From NCBI RefSeq assembly GCF_013131805.1, contig NZ_JABJRC010000003.1:682001-746000 (forward strand): DNA of 64,000 bases, written 5' to 3'. This document shows positions 16,017 to 27,675 of the stretch, piece after piece. Position 1 is the first letter of the stretch, and the number at the start of each line of letters is the position of its first letter. The notes under the pieces were generated by a model, which saw only the letters and a list, made by a program, of their open reading frames with translations, was not told where the DNA came from and did no database searches. The DNA comes from Kribbella sandramycini (GTDB lineage: Bacteria; Actinomycetota; Actinomycetes; Propionibacteriales; Kribbellaceae). A program made the translations under genes and the position numbers.

Positions 16017-18080
16017 GTGAGGATCCCCGATGGGCTGCTGCGCGCCGTCGTGCTCGTGGTGACGGTCTCGCTGACCCTGGTGTTGTTGCCGATCGCCATC
16101 AACGTCGGGACCGGCGGGACGGCGCCCGTCTTCCTCGCGCCGTACGTCGGCTGGACGTGGCCCGTGATCGGGGTGCTCTGGCTGATCGCGATCGGCGCCG
16201 GGCTGAGCGAGGTGCGCAGCCATCGGCGTCCGGTCATCTCCAGCCGCTCGGCCGACCAGCCGCGGAACCGGCCGAACGCGCTCACCCGCGTCGACGCCTA
16301 CCTGAACCAGCGGGTCGCCGCCTCGCTGGCCGCGCGGACGCGGGTGGCGCTCGCGCTGGACCGGCGTCCCGAAGAGGTCGTCCGCCCGTACGACCTGACC
16401 GTGCAGCCGATCGACAGCGCGCCACGCGAGCTGCCCGACGACGCCGACATCGCTGCGGTCTTCGACTCGCTGCAGGAGGCGATGCTGATCCTCGGCGCGC
16501 CCGGCGCCGGGAAGACCACGCTGCTGACCAGGCTGGCCCGCACACTGACCGCCAGGGCGCAGGGCGACGAGAGCCAGCCGATCCCGGTTCTGCTCGACCT
16601 GAGCGGTTGGGGCGGGACGGTGTCCCGCCATCCCGACGACCACCCGCGCGACAGCCCGATGCTGGCCGGCTTCGTGCACTGGCTGCTGGCCGAGCTGGAC
16701 GCGCGCTACGGCATTCCGCCCGCGGTCGGCCGGATCTGGCTGCTGCGCGGTGATCTGGCGCTGCTGTTCGACGGGCTCGACGAGATCGACGCCAACCACC
16801 GGGAGAAGTTCGCCGGGGTGCTCCACGACCTGCGGGTCAACTATCGGGTCGTCCAGCTCGCAGTGACCTGCCGGACGCACGACTACGACCAGCTGGCCAA
16901 CAAACTGACGCTGAACGGCGCCGTCCACATCAGGCCGCTCAGCAGGCAACAGGTGCTCGACTACTTCGCCGCAGTCGGTCCGGAGCTGGACGGTGCCCGC
17001 GCAGCGATCGAACAGGACGAGGAGCTCTGGGACCTCGTCACCTCACCGCTGATGCTTAACGTGCTGTTGCTCGCCTACCAGGACAGAGCGCCCGAGGACC
17101 TGGCCGGTACCGACGTCCGACGCGATCTGTTCGACACGTTCATCGTCGAGGTGCTGGCGCGGCGTCGTCCGAACAGTCGCCAGTACGACGCCCGCACGGT
17201 GGTGCGCGCATTGCGGACGCTCGCCAGTCGGACTGCGGGGCGACGGGGCTCGCAGGTCGTGGTGCCGCGCTGGCCGAACACCGATGGCCGGGATGGGCTG
17301 CTCCAGCCGGACGTCGTCTACCTACTACATGCGGTCTGCTTACCCGCGCTGCTCAGTGGACTAGTCGCTGGTGCGACCGTGGTGCTGGCGGCGACGTACG
17401 GCGTACTGACTGGGCTGGCCGTTGCGGTGCCGGCTGTGCTGGTGGCCTGTCGCTGGCCGTTTGCTGGTGGTGTGATGGCTCGCCTCGACTGGAGGCAGTT
17501 GCTGGCGCTCGTCCTCTGCGCGGTCGCTGGTACGGCGGCCAGCGTCGTGCTGTTCACGGCGGCGATGGGTCTGATCGAGATCCTCCCGAACGCGGTCGGT
17601 TTGGCGACCGGGGTGGAGATTGGTCTGCTGGTCGGGTGGTGCATCCGGGTGCTGACCCGGCTGCCGACGTTCTGGCAGGCCGTCGCGGGTACTGGGTCGC
17701 GCTGGCGGCTGGCACCATGGGCGGGGGCTGGGGGCGTGGCTGGTCTGCTGCTCGCCGTACTGCTCGGTGCCGACTTCGCAGCGACGACGCCGGTCGTCGT
17801 ACCGGGATTGCTGCTCGGCTTCTTCGCCATGAGTGTCATGCGGCGGACGTCGCTGCGCGCTGGGCCGGTGTACCGCGTGCTGTACGACGTACTGCTCTGT
17901 TGGACCGGATACCTCCCGTGGCGGCGCGGTGCGTTTCTGCGGTACGCCGCCGATCGGTTCGTGCTCGCTCGGACCGCGCCCGGCGAGTACGCGTTCATCC
18001 ACCTGTTGGTGCGGGACTACCTGGCCGAGAGCGACCCGGAGGATCTGGCCGCGAAGATCACCCGCCGACAGGTCCGCTGA
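16017..18080 (+). CDS. Membrane-anchored NACHT-domain NTPase
   Basis: A 687-residue STAND-type NTPase. Two N-terminal helices (residues about 8-25 and 38-58) are followed by a cytoplasmic NACHT module. Walker A GAPGAGKTT is at 160-168, an extended Walker B LALLFDGLDEID at 247-258 and a sensor-like AVTCRTHDYDQL near 282-292. From about residue 435 to 620 there are several further membrane helices. It closes with YAFIHLLVRDYLAE, the winged-helix signature seen in NACHT proteins of actinomycetes. GTG 16017 is the only start near the first helix. NACHT proteins act as inducible oligomeric sensors, some in phage defence, but no effector domain or defence neighbour is visible. Confidence 0.85.
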   Translation: MRIPDGLLRAVVLVVTVSLTLVLLPIAINVGTGGTAPVFLAPYVGWTWPVIGVLWLIAIGAGLSEVRSHRRPVISSRSADQPRNRPNALTRVDAYLNQRVAASLAARTRVALALDRRPEEVVRPYDLTVQPIDSAPRELPDDADIAAVFDSLQEAMLILGAPGAGKTTLLTRLARTLTARAQGDESQPIPVLLDLSGWGGTVSRHPDDHPRDSPMLAGFVHWLLAELDARYGIPPAVGRIWLLRGDLALLFDGLDEIDANHREKFAGVLHDLRVNYRVVQLAVTCRTHDYDQLANKLTLNGAVHIRPLSRQQVLDYFAAVGPELDGARAAIEQDEELWDLVTSPLMLNVLLLAYQDRAPEDLAGTDVRRDLFDTFIVEVLARRRPNSRQYDARTVVRALRTLASRTAGRRGSQVVVPRWPNTDGRDGLLQPDVVYLLHAVCLPALLSGLVAGATVVLAATYGVLTGLAVAVPAVLVACRWPFAGGVMARLDWRQLLALVLCAVAGTAASVVLFTAAMGLIEILPNAVGLATGVEIGLLVGWCIRVLTRLPTFWQAVAGTGSRWRLAPWAGAGGVAGLLLAVLLGADFAATTPVVVPGLLLGFFAMSVMRRTSLRAGPVYRVLYDVLLCWTGYLPWRRGAFLRYAADRFVLARTAPGEYAFIHLLVRDYLAESDPEDLAAKITRRQVR

Positions 18081-18678
18081 GCAGCTCGCGGTCGAGGATG
18101 CGGCTCCACTGGCGGACGATGCCGCGCCGGCGCGCGCTGTCGTCGGAGAGCAGCCCAGCGAGGCCCAGACCGCGCGCCATGTCCAGGACGCCCTGGACTG
18201 TCTCGCGAACGCCCGGCGTCCGCTCCGAAACATCCAGTACATCGAGGAGCGCGCGGTGCGCCTGTCGACCGACATGCGCCTCCAGCCGGACGATCTGCTC
18301 GCGCAAACCGTCTTCCGTCGACGCAGCGACCCACAGATGCAGTGCGGCCCGGAAGAGCGGCCCGGTGTAGACCTCCGCGAGCATGCCGACGATCGCCTCC
18401 GTACGACCCGGTCCACTCGGCAGCCGCCCAGCCTGGGCACGGATCTCGGCCAGCCGCACCTCCGTCATGTACTCGACGGCGGCCGCGAACAGATCGGCCC
18501 GGGTCGGGAAGTGGTGCTGCGCAGCCCCCCGCGACACCCCGGCCCGCGCCGCGACCACAGCAACCGTGGTCGCGGCGTACCCGACCTCGGCCAGCGACTC
18601 GACCGCGGCTTCGAGCAGCCGCTGCCGAGTCGCCCGGCTCCGGTCCTGTTGCGGCTCCCGCAGCAGCGCATCACTCAC
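18058..18678 (-). CDS. TetR-family regulator of the acyl-CoA operon
   Basis: A 206-residue TetR repressor. The DNA-binding helix-turn-helix is RQRLLEAAVESLAEVGYAATTVAVVAARAGVSRGAAQHHFPTRADLF, near residues 20-66. The C-terminal half is the ligand-binding helical domain. GTG 18678 is chosen because it overlaps the ligase stop; a start at 18705 would overlap the ligase by 35 bases. It is the last gene of an eight-gene leftward run, so it should be made with the enzymes and shut the operon off when its acyl-CoA-like ligand runs out. The palindrome at 28519-28536 before the first gene is the likely operator. It converges on the NACHT gene with a 23-base overlap. Confidence 0.87.
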   Translation of the reverse strand: MSDALLREPQQDRSRATRQRLLEAAVESLAEVGYAATTVAVVAARAGVSRGAAQHHFPTRADLFAAAVEYMTEVRLAEIRAQAGRLPSGPGRTEAIVGMLAEVYTGPLFRAALHLWVAASTEDGLREQIVRLEAHVGRQAHRALLDVLDVSERTPGVRETVQGVLDMARGLGLAGLLSDDSARRRGIVRQWSRILDRELLSGPVGG

Positions 18679-20236
18679 GGGCGGCCTCGCGAGCTCGCAA
18701 CTCACGCCGCAGGATCTTCCCGGACGCCGCCTTCGGCACCGCCTCGATGAACTCCACCTGCCGCACCTTCTTGTACGGCGCCACCCGCTCCGCCACGTAG
18801 TCCAGGACGTCGGACTCCGTCAGCCCCGACCCCGGCGTCGGCACCACGAACGCCTTCGGCACCTCGTTACCCTCCTCCTGCACCCCGATCACCGCCGCAT
18901 CCGCGATCCGCGGGTCGGTCAGCAACACGGCCTCCAGCTCCGCCGGCGGCACCTGGTAGCCGTGGTACTTGATCAGCTCCTTGACCCGATCCACGACGTA
19001 CAGGTACCCGCGCTCGTCGACCCGCCCGAGATCCCCGGTGTGCAACCAGCCCTCGGCATCGACGGTCGCGTCGGTCTCCGCCGGGCGGCCGAGATAACCC
19101 TTCATCACCTGCGGCCCGCGGATCCACACCTCGCCGACCTCGCCTGCCGACACATCGTTGCCATCGGCACCAACTATCCGCTGCTCGGTCGACGGGAACA
19201 ACAACCCGACCGCTCCGGCCGGCGGGTTCGACTCGTCCTGCGGGACGGCGTGCGTCCCCGGCGACAGCTCCGTCATCCCGTAGCACTGCAACACCGACGT
19301 CAGCCCGAGCCGCTTCGCGCACGCCTCGGCCAGCTCCGCATCCAGCGGCGCCGCGGCCGACGTCAGATACTTCAGCGCCGACAGATCGACCCCGTCCACC
19401 GCCGGGTGTTTCGCCAGCGCCAGCACGATCGGCGGCGCGACGAACGCCCGCGTGATCTTCTGCTCGTCGAGCACGGTCAGGAACTGCTGCAACTCGAACT
19501 TCGGCAGTACGACGACCGTCGCACCGAACCGGAACGGCAGGTTCATCAGCACCGACTGCCCGTAGATGTGGAAGAACGGCAGGATCGCGATGATCCGCTC
19601 GCCGTCGCCCATCGCGAACGTCGCCTCCGCCTGCGCGAGATTGGTCGCGATGTTCCGGTGTGTCAGCATCACGCCCTTGGCCGCGCCCGTCGTCCCACTG
19701 GAGTACGGCAGGACGGCGACATCGGACGCCGGATCGATCGCCACCTCCGGCTCGGGCCCGGTCGACGCGACCAGCTCCATGACCGACCGATAGCCCTCGG
19801 CCTGATCACAGACGAAGATCTCGGTCACCTCGGTGCCCTCGATCGCCGCCGTCGCGACCGGCAGGAACAGCGAGATCGTCACCAGCAGCTTGGCCTTGGA
19901 GTCGAGTAGCTGCTTGTGCAGCTCGTCCGCGGTGTAGAGCGCATTCACCGTCGTCACGGTCGCGCCTGCGCGGGTGGCGCCGTAGAAGACGACCGGGTAG
20001 AGGATCGTGTTCGGGCTGTAGAGCGCGATCACGTCACCCTTGCCGATACCGAGCTCGGCCAGCCCGGCCGCGACCCGCCGCGTCATCCCGTCCAGTTGCG
20101 CGTAGCTGACCTCGCGCCCGCTGACGCCGTCCACGAGCGCGGGCCGGTCGCCGTACTCCTGGGCGCGCCCGAGCACGGCCTCGTGCAGCGGCAGATCGAG
20201 GATCTCGACGGGCGGAAACTGGCTGGTGATGATCAT
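18671..20236 (-). CDS. AMP-forming acyl-CoA ligase, 4-coumarate-CoA-ligase-like
   Basis: A 521-residue adenylate-forming enzyme that activates a carboxylic acid with ATP and loads it on CoA. The P-loop-like motif YSSGTTGAAKGVMLTHRN, the A5-type CYGMTELSPGTH, the hinge region GWLHTGDLGRVDERGYLYVVDRVKELIKYHGYQVPPAELE, and the catalytic lysine in PKAASGKILRREL near the C-terminus are all intact. The hinge and C-terminus resemble the 4CL group rather than long-chain FadD. It is seventh in the operon, starting 12 bases after the upstream dehydrogenase stop, and would feed the acyl-CoA dehydrogenases and carboxylase. The acid is probably branched, aromatic or terpenoid. Confidence 0.9.
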   Translation of the reverse strand: MIITSQFPPVEILDLPLHEAVLGRAQEYGDRPALVDGVSGREVSYAQLDGMTRRVAAGLAELGIGKGDVIALYSPNTILYPVVFYGATRAGATVTTVNALYTADELHKQLLDSKAKLLVTISLFLPVATAAIEGTEVTEIFVCDQAEGYRSVMELVASTGPEPEVAIDPASDVAVLPYSSGTTGAAKGVMLTHRNIATNLAQAEATFAMGDGERIIAILPFFHIYGQSVLMNLPFRFGATVVVLPKFELQQFLTVLDEQKITRAFVAPPIVLALAKHPAVDGVDLSALKYLTSAAAPLDAELAEACAKRLGLTSVLQCYGMTELSPGTHAVPQDESNPPAGAVGLLFPSTEQRIVGADGNDVSAGEVGEVWIRGPQVMKGYLGRPAETDATVDAEGWLHTGDLGRVDERGYLYVVDRVKELIKYHGYQVPPAELEAVLLTDPRIADAAVIGVQEEGNEVPKAFVVPTPGSGLTESDVLDYVAERVAPYKKVRQVEFIEAVPKAASGKILRRELRAREAARE

Positions 20237-20248
20237 CGGGGCGGCCTT

Positions 20249-21406
20249 TCAGTAGGACTTGGGCAGACCAAGGCTGTGCTGGGCGACGAAGTTCAGGATC
20301 ATCTCCCGGCTGACCGGGGCGATCCGGATCGCGCGGGCGGCCACCGAGAGCGCGGCGACGCCGTACTCCTTGGTCATCCCGTTCCCGCCGAGCGACTGGA
20401 CGGCCTGGTCGGTGGCGCGGACGGCGACCTCGCCGGCGGCGTACTTGGCCATGTTCGCGGCCTCGCCCGCCCCGAGATCGTCACCGGCGTCGTACAGCGC
20501 GGCCGCCTTCTGCATCATCAACCGGGCCAGCTCGAGCTCGATCTTGACCTGGGCCAGCGGGTGCGCGATGCCTTGGTGGGCGCCGATCGGCGTCTTCCAG
20601 ACCTGGCGTTCCTTGACGTAGGCGAGCGCCTTGCCGAGCGCATGCCGGGCGATGCCGAGCGCGAACGCCGACGCCATGATCCGCTCCGGGTTCAGCCCCG
20701 CGAAGAGCTGCATCAGCGCGGCGTCCTCGGCGCCGACCAGCGCCTCGCGCGGCAGCTGGACGTCGTCCAGGAACAGCGTGAACTGCTTGTCGGGGCTGAT
20801 CAGATCCATCTCGATCTGCTGGAATTCGACCCCGGCCGCGTCGGTCGGGACGACGAACAGCGCGGGCTTGAGCTTGCCGGTCCGCGCGTCTTCGGTGCGA
20901 CCGACGACCAGCACCGCCTGCGCGACATCCAGCCCGGAGATGTAGACCTTCCGCCCGGTCAGCGACCAGCCGTCGTCGGTACGCCGGGCGGTCGTGGTGA
21001 TGTTGTGGGAGTTCGACCCGGCATCCGGCTCGGTGATCGCGAACGCCATCGTCGTCGACCCGTCCGCCAGCCCCGGCAGCCAGCGCTGCTTCTGGTCGTC
21101 CGTCCCGAAGCGGGTGATCACGGTGCCGACGATCGACGACGAGACGACCATCATCAACAGCGGGCACCCGGCCGCGCCGAGCTCCTCCAGGACGATCGAC
21201 AGATCGCCCATCCCGCCGCCGCCCCCGCCGTACTCCTCCGGCAGGTTGACGCCGAGGTACCCGAGTTTGCCGGCCTCGAGCCACAGCTCGGTGGTGTTCC
21301 CACCGCTCCGCGCCTGCTCGTCGAACCACGCGTACCCGTACTTCTTCCCCAGCTCACCGACCGCGCGCCGCAGCGCCTGACGCTCTTCGGACTCGACGAA
21401 ACTCAT
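20249..21406 (-). CDS. Acyl-CoA dehydrogenase (first in text order)
   Basis: A 385-residue FAD enzyme that introduces a 2,3 double bond in an acyl-CoA. Features in order are an N-terminal helical domain, the substrate/FAD loop MAFAITEPDAGSNSHNITTTARR near residue 120-140, and the C-terminal domain with AVQSLGGNGMTKEYGVAALSVAARAIRI, matching the QxxGGxGY-like motif. ATG 21406 overlaps the carboxylase alpha stop (ATGA), and GGGGAGG lies before it. It is translated with the upstream carboxylase. Together with the second dehydrogenase at 24845-25966 it gives the operon two oxidation steps. Confidence 0.9.
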   Translation of the reverse strand: MSFVESEERQALRRAVGELGKKYGYAWFDEQARSGGNTTELWLEAGKLGYLGVNLPEEYGGGGGGMGDLSIVLEELGAAGCPLLMMVVSSSIVGTVITRFGTDDQKQRWLPGLADGSTTMAFAITEPDAGSNSHNITTTARRTDDGWSLTGRKVYISGLDVAQAVLVVGRTEDARTGKLKPALFVVPTDAAGVEFQQIEMDLISPDKQFTLFLDDVQLPREALVGAEDAALMQLFAGLNPERIMASAFALGIARHALGKALAYVKERQVWKTPIGAHQGIAHPLAQVKIELELARLMMQKAAALYDAGDDLGAGEAANMAKYAAGEVAVRATDQAVQSLGGNGMTKEYGVAALSVAARAIRIAPVSREMILNFVAQHSLGLPKSY

Positions 21407-23286
21407 ACATCCTCCCCAACGACCGCCAGTACGGCGCCGACCTCGACCTGTTGACCCGCCTCGACATGTAGCGCCCCGACCACCCCGTCGGCCGGCGCCG
21501 CGATCACGTGCTCCATCTTCATCGCCTCCACCCACAGCAGCGGCTGCCCTTGTTTCACGACCTCACCCACCGCGACTCCGACCCGGATCACCGTCCCCGG
21601 CATCGGCGCCACCAACGACCCCGCCGCCACCCGCGTCGCCGGATCGACGAACCGCGGCACCGGCGTCAAGCTGATCGGCCCGACACAGACGAGCCCGTCG
21701 TACGCCGCCACCTCGAAGACCCGCCGGACGCCGTCCACCTCCAACACCACGCGTGTCGGCGAACTCGCCAGCAGCCGGATGTCGCCGTCCACCACCAGCC
21801 CGTCCCGCGTCAGCCGGTACTCGACGTCGTACGTGGTCTCGCCCACGCGGTAGCTCTTTCGCTGCGGTTGCGACGCCAGATTCCGCCACCCGCTGGGCAA
21901 CCCGGTTCGCCGTCCAGCCGCATCAGCCAGCGCCGCAGCCAACGCCGCCAACCGCACAGCACGCTCATCGGCCGGCTCGCCCACCCCATGGGTGTCGAAG
22001 AACGCCGTGTCGGTTTCACCTGCCAGGAACGCCGGATGCCGCAACACCCAAGCCAGCAACTCCCGGTTCGTCCTTACGCCGTGAATCGCCGCGCGGTCCA
22101 GCACCCCAGCCAACCGCCGGGCGACCGTCGAGCGGTCGGTGCCGTACGCAATCACCTTCGCCAACATCGCGTCGTAGTAAGGCGAAACGACCGACCCGTC
22201 CGCAACCCCCGAGTCCACCCGCACACTCGAATCGACTTCAAAGCGGTGCAACACACCTGTTTGCGGTTGCCAGTCGTGCTGCGGGTCCTCGGCGTACAAC
22301 CGGACCTCGATCGCATGACCGACCGTGGGCGGCGGCTCAGGTGGCAGCCGATCCCCGGCGGCGACGGCGAACTGCAGCTCGACGAGATCCAGCCCGGTCG
22401 TCTCCTCGGTGACCGGATGCTCGACCTGCAGCCGCGTGTTCATCTCCAGGAAGTAGAACTCGCCCGACTCGTCGGCCAGGAACTCGACCGTCCCCGCGCC
22501 CACGTAGTTGATCGCCGCAGCCGCCTTACGAGCCGCGTCGAACAACAACGGCCGCATCGCCGGAATCCGTTCCACCAACGGCGAGGGAGCTTCTTCGACC
22601 ACCTTCTGATGCCGCCGCTGGATCGAGCACTCCCGCTCGCCGACAGCCCAGATCGTCCCGTGCTGATCAGCCATGATCTGCACCTCGATGTGCCGGCCGG
22701 CCGCCAGATACCGCTCGCAGAACACCGTCCCGTCCCCGAACGCCGACAGCGCCTCGGCCGACGCAGCCTCGATCTCCCCGGCCAGATCCTCCAGCCGCGA
22801 CACCACCCGCATCCCGCGCCCACCGCCACCCGCCGACGCCTTCACCAACACCGGCAGATCAGCAGCCGACACCTCCGCCGGCGTCAACTCGGCGAGCACC
22901 GGCACCCCGGCCGCCGCCATCAGCTTCTTCGACTCGATCTTCGACCCCATCGACGAGATCGCATCCACCGGCGGCCCGACCCACGTCAACCCCGCATCCA
23001 GCACCGCCTGCGCAAACGCCGCATTCTCCGACAAGAACCCATACCCCGGATGGACGGCGTCCGCCCCCGCCCGCAACGCAGCCTCGACAATCGGCTCAGC
23101 CCGCAGATATGTCTCACCAGGCGCGTTCCCGGGCAGATGCACCGCCGCATCAGCCTCATCCACGAACGGCGCCGCCGCATCGGCCGTCGAGTACACAGCG
23201 ACCGTCGACAACCCGAGCGACCGAGCCGTCCGGAAAACCCGACGAGCGATCTCGCCGCGATTGGCTACCAACACCGAAGAGATCAT
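21403..23286 (-). CDS. Acyl-CoA carboxylase alpha subunit (biotin carboxylase plus biotin carrier)
   Basis: A 627-residue subunit that carboxylates biotin using ATP and bicarbonate. Residues 1 to about 445 are biotin carboxylase, starting SSVLVANRGEIARRVFRTAR, with the ATP-grasp glycine loop KASAGGGGRGMRVV and active-site EMNTRLQVEHPVTE. A linker domain follows. The last 70 residues are the biotin carrier with the lysine in EAMKMEH near residue 590. ATG 23286 is five bases after the beta-subunit stop. With the beta subunit it forms a complete carboxylase of the methylcrotonyl/geranyl/propionyl group; which substrate is not decidable by eye. Confidence 0.92.
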   Translation of the reverse strand: MISSVLVANRGEIARRVFRTARSLGLSTVAVYSTADAAAPFVDEADAAVHLPGNAPGETYLRAEPIVEAALRAGADAVHPGYGFLSENAAFAQAVLDAGLTWVGPPVDAISSMGSKIESKKLMAAAGVPVLAELTPAEVSAADLPVLVKASAGGGGRGMRVVSRLEDLAGEIEAASAEALSAFGDGTVFCERYLAAGRHIEVQIMADQHGTIWAVGERECSIQRRHQKVVEEAPSPLVERIPAMRPLLFDAARKAAAAINYVGAGTVEFLADESGEFYFLEMNTRLQVEHPVTEETTGLDLVELQFAVAAGDRLPPEPPPTVGHAIEVRLYAEDPQHDWQPQTGVLHRFEVDSSVRVDSGVADGSVVSPYYDAMLAKVIAYGTDRSTVARRLAGVLDRAAIHGVRTNRELLAWVLRHPAFLAGETDTAFFDTHGVGEPADERAVRLAALAAALADAAGRRTGLPSGWRNLASQPQRKSYRVGETTYDVEYRLTRDGLVVDGDIRLLASSPTRVVLEVDGVRRVFEVAAYDGLVCVGPISLTPVPRFVDPATRVAAGSLVAPMPGTVIRVGVAVGEVVKQGQPLLWVEAMKMEHVIAAPADGVVGALHVEAGQQVEVGAVLAVVGEDV

Positions 23287-23291
23287 GGGGC

Positions 23292-24844
<1,553 letters not shown>

Positions 24845-24845
<1 letters not shown>

Positions 24846-25966
24846 CATCCGGTGTACCCCAGTCGTTTCGCGGCCAGGCTGGTCAGGATCTCGGTGGTGC
24901 CGCCGCCGATCGCGAGGATCTTCTGGTCGCGGTACTGGCGCTCGACCTCGGCCTCGCGCATGTACCCGATCCCGCCGTGCAGCTGGAGCGCCTGATCGCA
25001 CACCCACTGCCCGGCCTCGACGGCGGTGTTCTTCGCGAAGCAGACCTCGGCGAACACGTCCTCGCCGCGCTCGGCCCGCTCGGCGATCGCGTGCACGTAG
25101 ACGCGCGCGACGTCGATCCGCCGCGCCATCTCGGTGAGCGTGTGCTGCACGGTCTGCCGGGAGATCAGCGGCCGCCCGAACGTCTCCCGGTTGCGGCACC
25201 ACTCGACGGTCAGATCGAGCGCGCGCTGGGCGCCGGCGTACGCCTGGACGGCGAGTGTCAGCCGCTCGGAGACGAAGTTGACCGCGAGCTGGACGAACCC
25301 GGAGCCGGGCGCGCCGACCAGGTTGCCGACCGGGACGCGGACGTCGGTGAACGACAGCTCCGCCGTGTCGGAGCACAGCCAGCCCATCTTCTCCAGCTTG
25401 CGGGACACCTCGAAGCCGGGCATGCCCTTCTCGATCACGAGCAGGCTGATCCCGTGCGCCCCCGGCCCGTCGGTGCGGACGGCGGTCGTGACGAAGTCGG
25501 CGCGGACGCCGGAGGTGATGAACGTCTTGGCGCCGTTCACGACGAACTCGTCACCCTCGCGGCGGGCCGTCGTCCGCAGGCTCGCGACATCCGAGCCGCC
25601 GCCGGGTTCGGTGATCGCGAGCGCGCCGATCAGCTCGCCGTCCAGAGTCGGGCGAACCCAGCGGTCGATCTGCTCTTGATTGCCAGTGGCAACGATATGC
25701 GGGACGGCGATCCCACAGGTCAGGAGCGAGGCGACCAGTCCGCCGGAGCCGCCGGTGTAGTGCATCTGCTCGACGACTTCGAGCCCGTCGCGGAGTGAGC
25801 CGCCGCCACCGCCGACCGCCTCCGGGAAGGCGACGCCGAGCAGGCCGAGCTGCCCGGCCTGCTTGTGCAGCTCACGCGGCAGCAGGCCGTCGCGCTCCCA
25901 CTGATCGAGGTTCGGGAGCACTTCGGCTGCCATGAACCGGCGGACGGACTCCGCGAACGCGCTCAC
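24845..25966 (-). CDS. Acyl-CoA dehydrogenase (second)
   Basis: A 373-residue FAD acyl-CoA dehydrogenase. It carries the LTCGIAVPHIVATG segment, the FAD/substrate loop GALAITEPGGGSDVASLRTTARR near residue 118, KTFITSGVRADF, and the C-terminal LQLHGGIGYMREAEVERQYRDQKILAIGGGTTEI, which is the standard ending of the family with the IGGGTTEI tail. GTG 25966 overlaps the AtuA-like stop (GTGA) and is preferred over a longer form starting at 26008. In the operon it directly precedes the carboxylase genes, the order expected if its product is carboxylated next. Confidence 0.9.
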
Positions 25967-27675
25967 AGCAGCATCTCCGGAATGTCGACATAGCGAGATC
26001 GCAGCCATTCGCCGACGGCCTTGGCCTGCGGATCGAAGCGGGCCTGGGCCGCGACCCCCTCACCGAGCAGACCTTCGACGACGAAGTTCACCGCCCAGAG
26101 ATTGGGCAGCAGGTAGCGCGTCACGGTCAGTTCGCGGGTCTCCGGCAGCAGCTCCTGGAAGAGCTCGACCGTGAGCGTGTGCGCGAGCCAGCGCCAGGCC
26201 TTCTCGTCCCGGACCCAGACGCCGACGTTCGCATCGCCGCCCTTGTCGCCGGAGCGCGCGCCGGCGATCCGCCCGAGCGGGACCTCACGCGTCCGCGGCC
26301 GGCCGGTCGACGCGAGTGACGGCAGCGGGATCGGGAGCCCGGCGTCCTCGGCCGGAGTCAGGGCTTGGGTCTCGGCGGCAGGCTCGATGATCGACCGCGT
26401 CCCGTCGGGCCGGACGACGACATGCTCGACCTCGTGAATGTCGACGTACCCGGCCCGGAAGACGCCGTACGGCGAACCGTCGCCGGGCGGCGCGACCGCG
26501 TGGAAACCGGGATAGCTCGACAACGCCAGCTCGACCGCCGCGCTGGAGAACCCGCGGCCGACGACCTTCGGGTCAGGGTCCTTCACCGCGCAGCGGAGGA
26601 AGACGCTGGCCTCTTCCTCGGACTCCGCGTTCGGCTTCTCCGTCCAGGCGAGCGTCCAGCTCAGCTCGGCCGGGCGTTTGGTCAGCGCGCGTTCGAGCTG
26701 CGCCTTCACCAGCTCGGCCTTCTCCTCCAGCTGTAACCCGGTCAGCACGAACGTGACCTCGTTGCGGAAGCCGCCGATGCTGTTCAGCGACACCTTGTAC
26801 GTCGGTGGCGGCGCCTCACCGCGGACGGCGTCGATCCGCACCCGGTCGGGCCCGTCGTCGGAGAGTTCGATCGTGTCGAGCCGCGTGGTCACATCCGGTC
26901 CGGCGTACCGGGCGCCGCTGATCTCGTACAGCAGCTGTGCCTTGACCGTGTCGATCGTGACCGCGCCGCCGGTGTTGTCGTGTTTGGTGATCACACTGCT
27001 GCCGTCGGCGTGAATCTCCGCGATCGGGAACCCCGGCCGGCCGAGATCGCGGATCTCCCCGAAGAACGCGTAGTTCCCACCCGTCGCCTGACACCCGCAC
27101 TCGATCACGTGCCCGGCCGCGACCGCCCCGGCCAACTCGTCGTACTGCGTCCGCTTCCACCCGTGATGCGCCGCCGCCGGCCCCACGATCACCGATGCAT
27201 CGGTCACCCGCCCGGTCACCACGACGTCAGCCCCGGCCTGCAGGGCCTCGGCAATTCCCCAGGCCCCCAGATAAGCGTTGGCCGTCAGTGGCTGGCCGAG
27301 CTCGAGCTCCGCAGCCCTGGGGAGTAGGTCGTCGCCTTCGACGTACGCGATCTTCGCCTGCAACCCGAGCCGCTCCGCGAGCTCTCCGATCGCGGTGGCC
27401 AGCCCCGCGGGATTCAGCCCGCCCGCGTTGCTGACGATCTTGACGCCGCGATCGAGCGCTTCGCCCAACCCGGTTTCCAGCTGCTTCAGGAACGTCCGCG
27501 CGTACCCGAGCGAGGCGTCCTTCAGTCGATCCCGGCCCAGAATCAGCATGGTGAGCTCAGCCAGGTAGTCGCCGGTCAGCACATCCAGCTGGCCGCCGGT
27601 GAGCATCTCGTGCACGGCGCTGAACCGATCGCCGTAGAACCCGGAGGCGTTCCCGATCCGGATCGGCGCGGTCAT
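25963..27675 (-). CDS. AtuA-like acyclic terpene utilisation protein (DUF1446)
   Basis: A 570-residue member of the AtuA/DUF1446 family. AtuA is essential for growth on citronellol and geraniol in Pseudomonas, but its reaction is not well defined. The N-terminal core reads [24 protein letters not shown] and continues with [15 protein letters not shown] and the conserved [31 protein letters not shown] stretch. A C-terminal domain (about 455-570, [25 protein letters not shown]) corresponds to the small AtuA_C-type region found separately in some species. The start ATG overlaps the upstream gene stop (ATGA). It suggests a branched acyclic substrate for the operon. Confidence 0.85.
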   Translation of the reverse strand: MTAPIRIGNASGFYGDRFSAVHEMLTGGQLDVLTGDYLAELTMLILGRDRLKDASLGYARTFLKQLETGLGEALDRGVKIVSNAGGLNPAGLATAIGELAERLGLQAKIAYVEGDDLLPRAAELELGQPLTANAYLGAWGIAEALQAGADVVVTGRVTDASVIVGPAAAHHGWKRTQYDELAGAVAAGHVIECGCQATGGNYAFFGEIRDLGRPGFPIAEIHADGSSVITKHDNTGGAVTIDTVKAQLLYEISGARYAGPDVTTRLDTIELSDDGPDRVRIDAVRGEAPPPTYKVSLNSIGGFRNEVTFVLTGLQLEEKAELVKAQLERALTKRPAELSWTLAWTEKPNAESEEEASVFLRCAVKDPDPKVVGRGFSSAAVELALSSYPGFHAVAPPGDGSPYGVFRAGYVDIHEVEHVVVRPDGTRSIIEPAAETQALTPAEDAGLPIPLPSLASTGRPRTREVPLGRIAGARSGDKGGDANVGVWVRDEKAWRWLAHTLTVELFQELLPETRELTVTRYLLPNLWAVNFVVEGLLGEGVAAQARFDPQAKAVGEWLRSRYVDIPEMLL

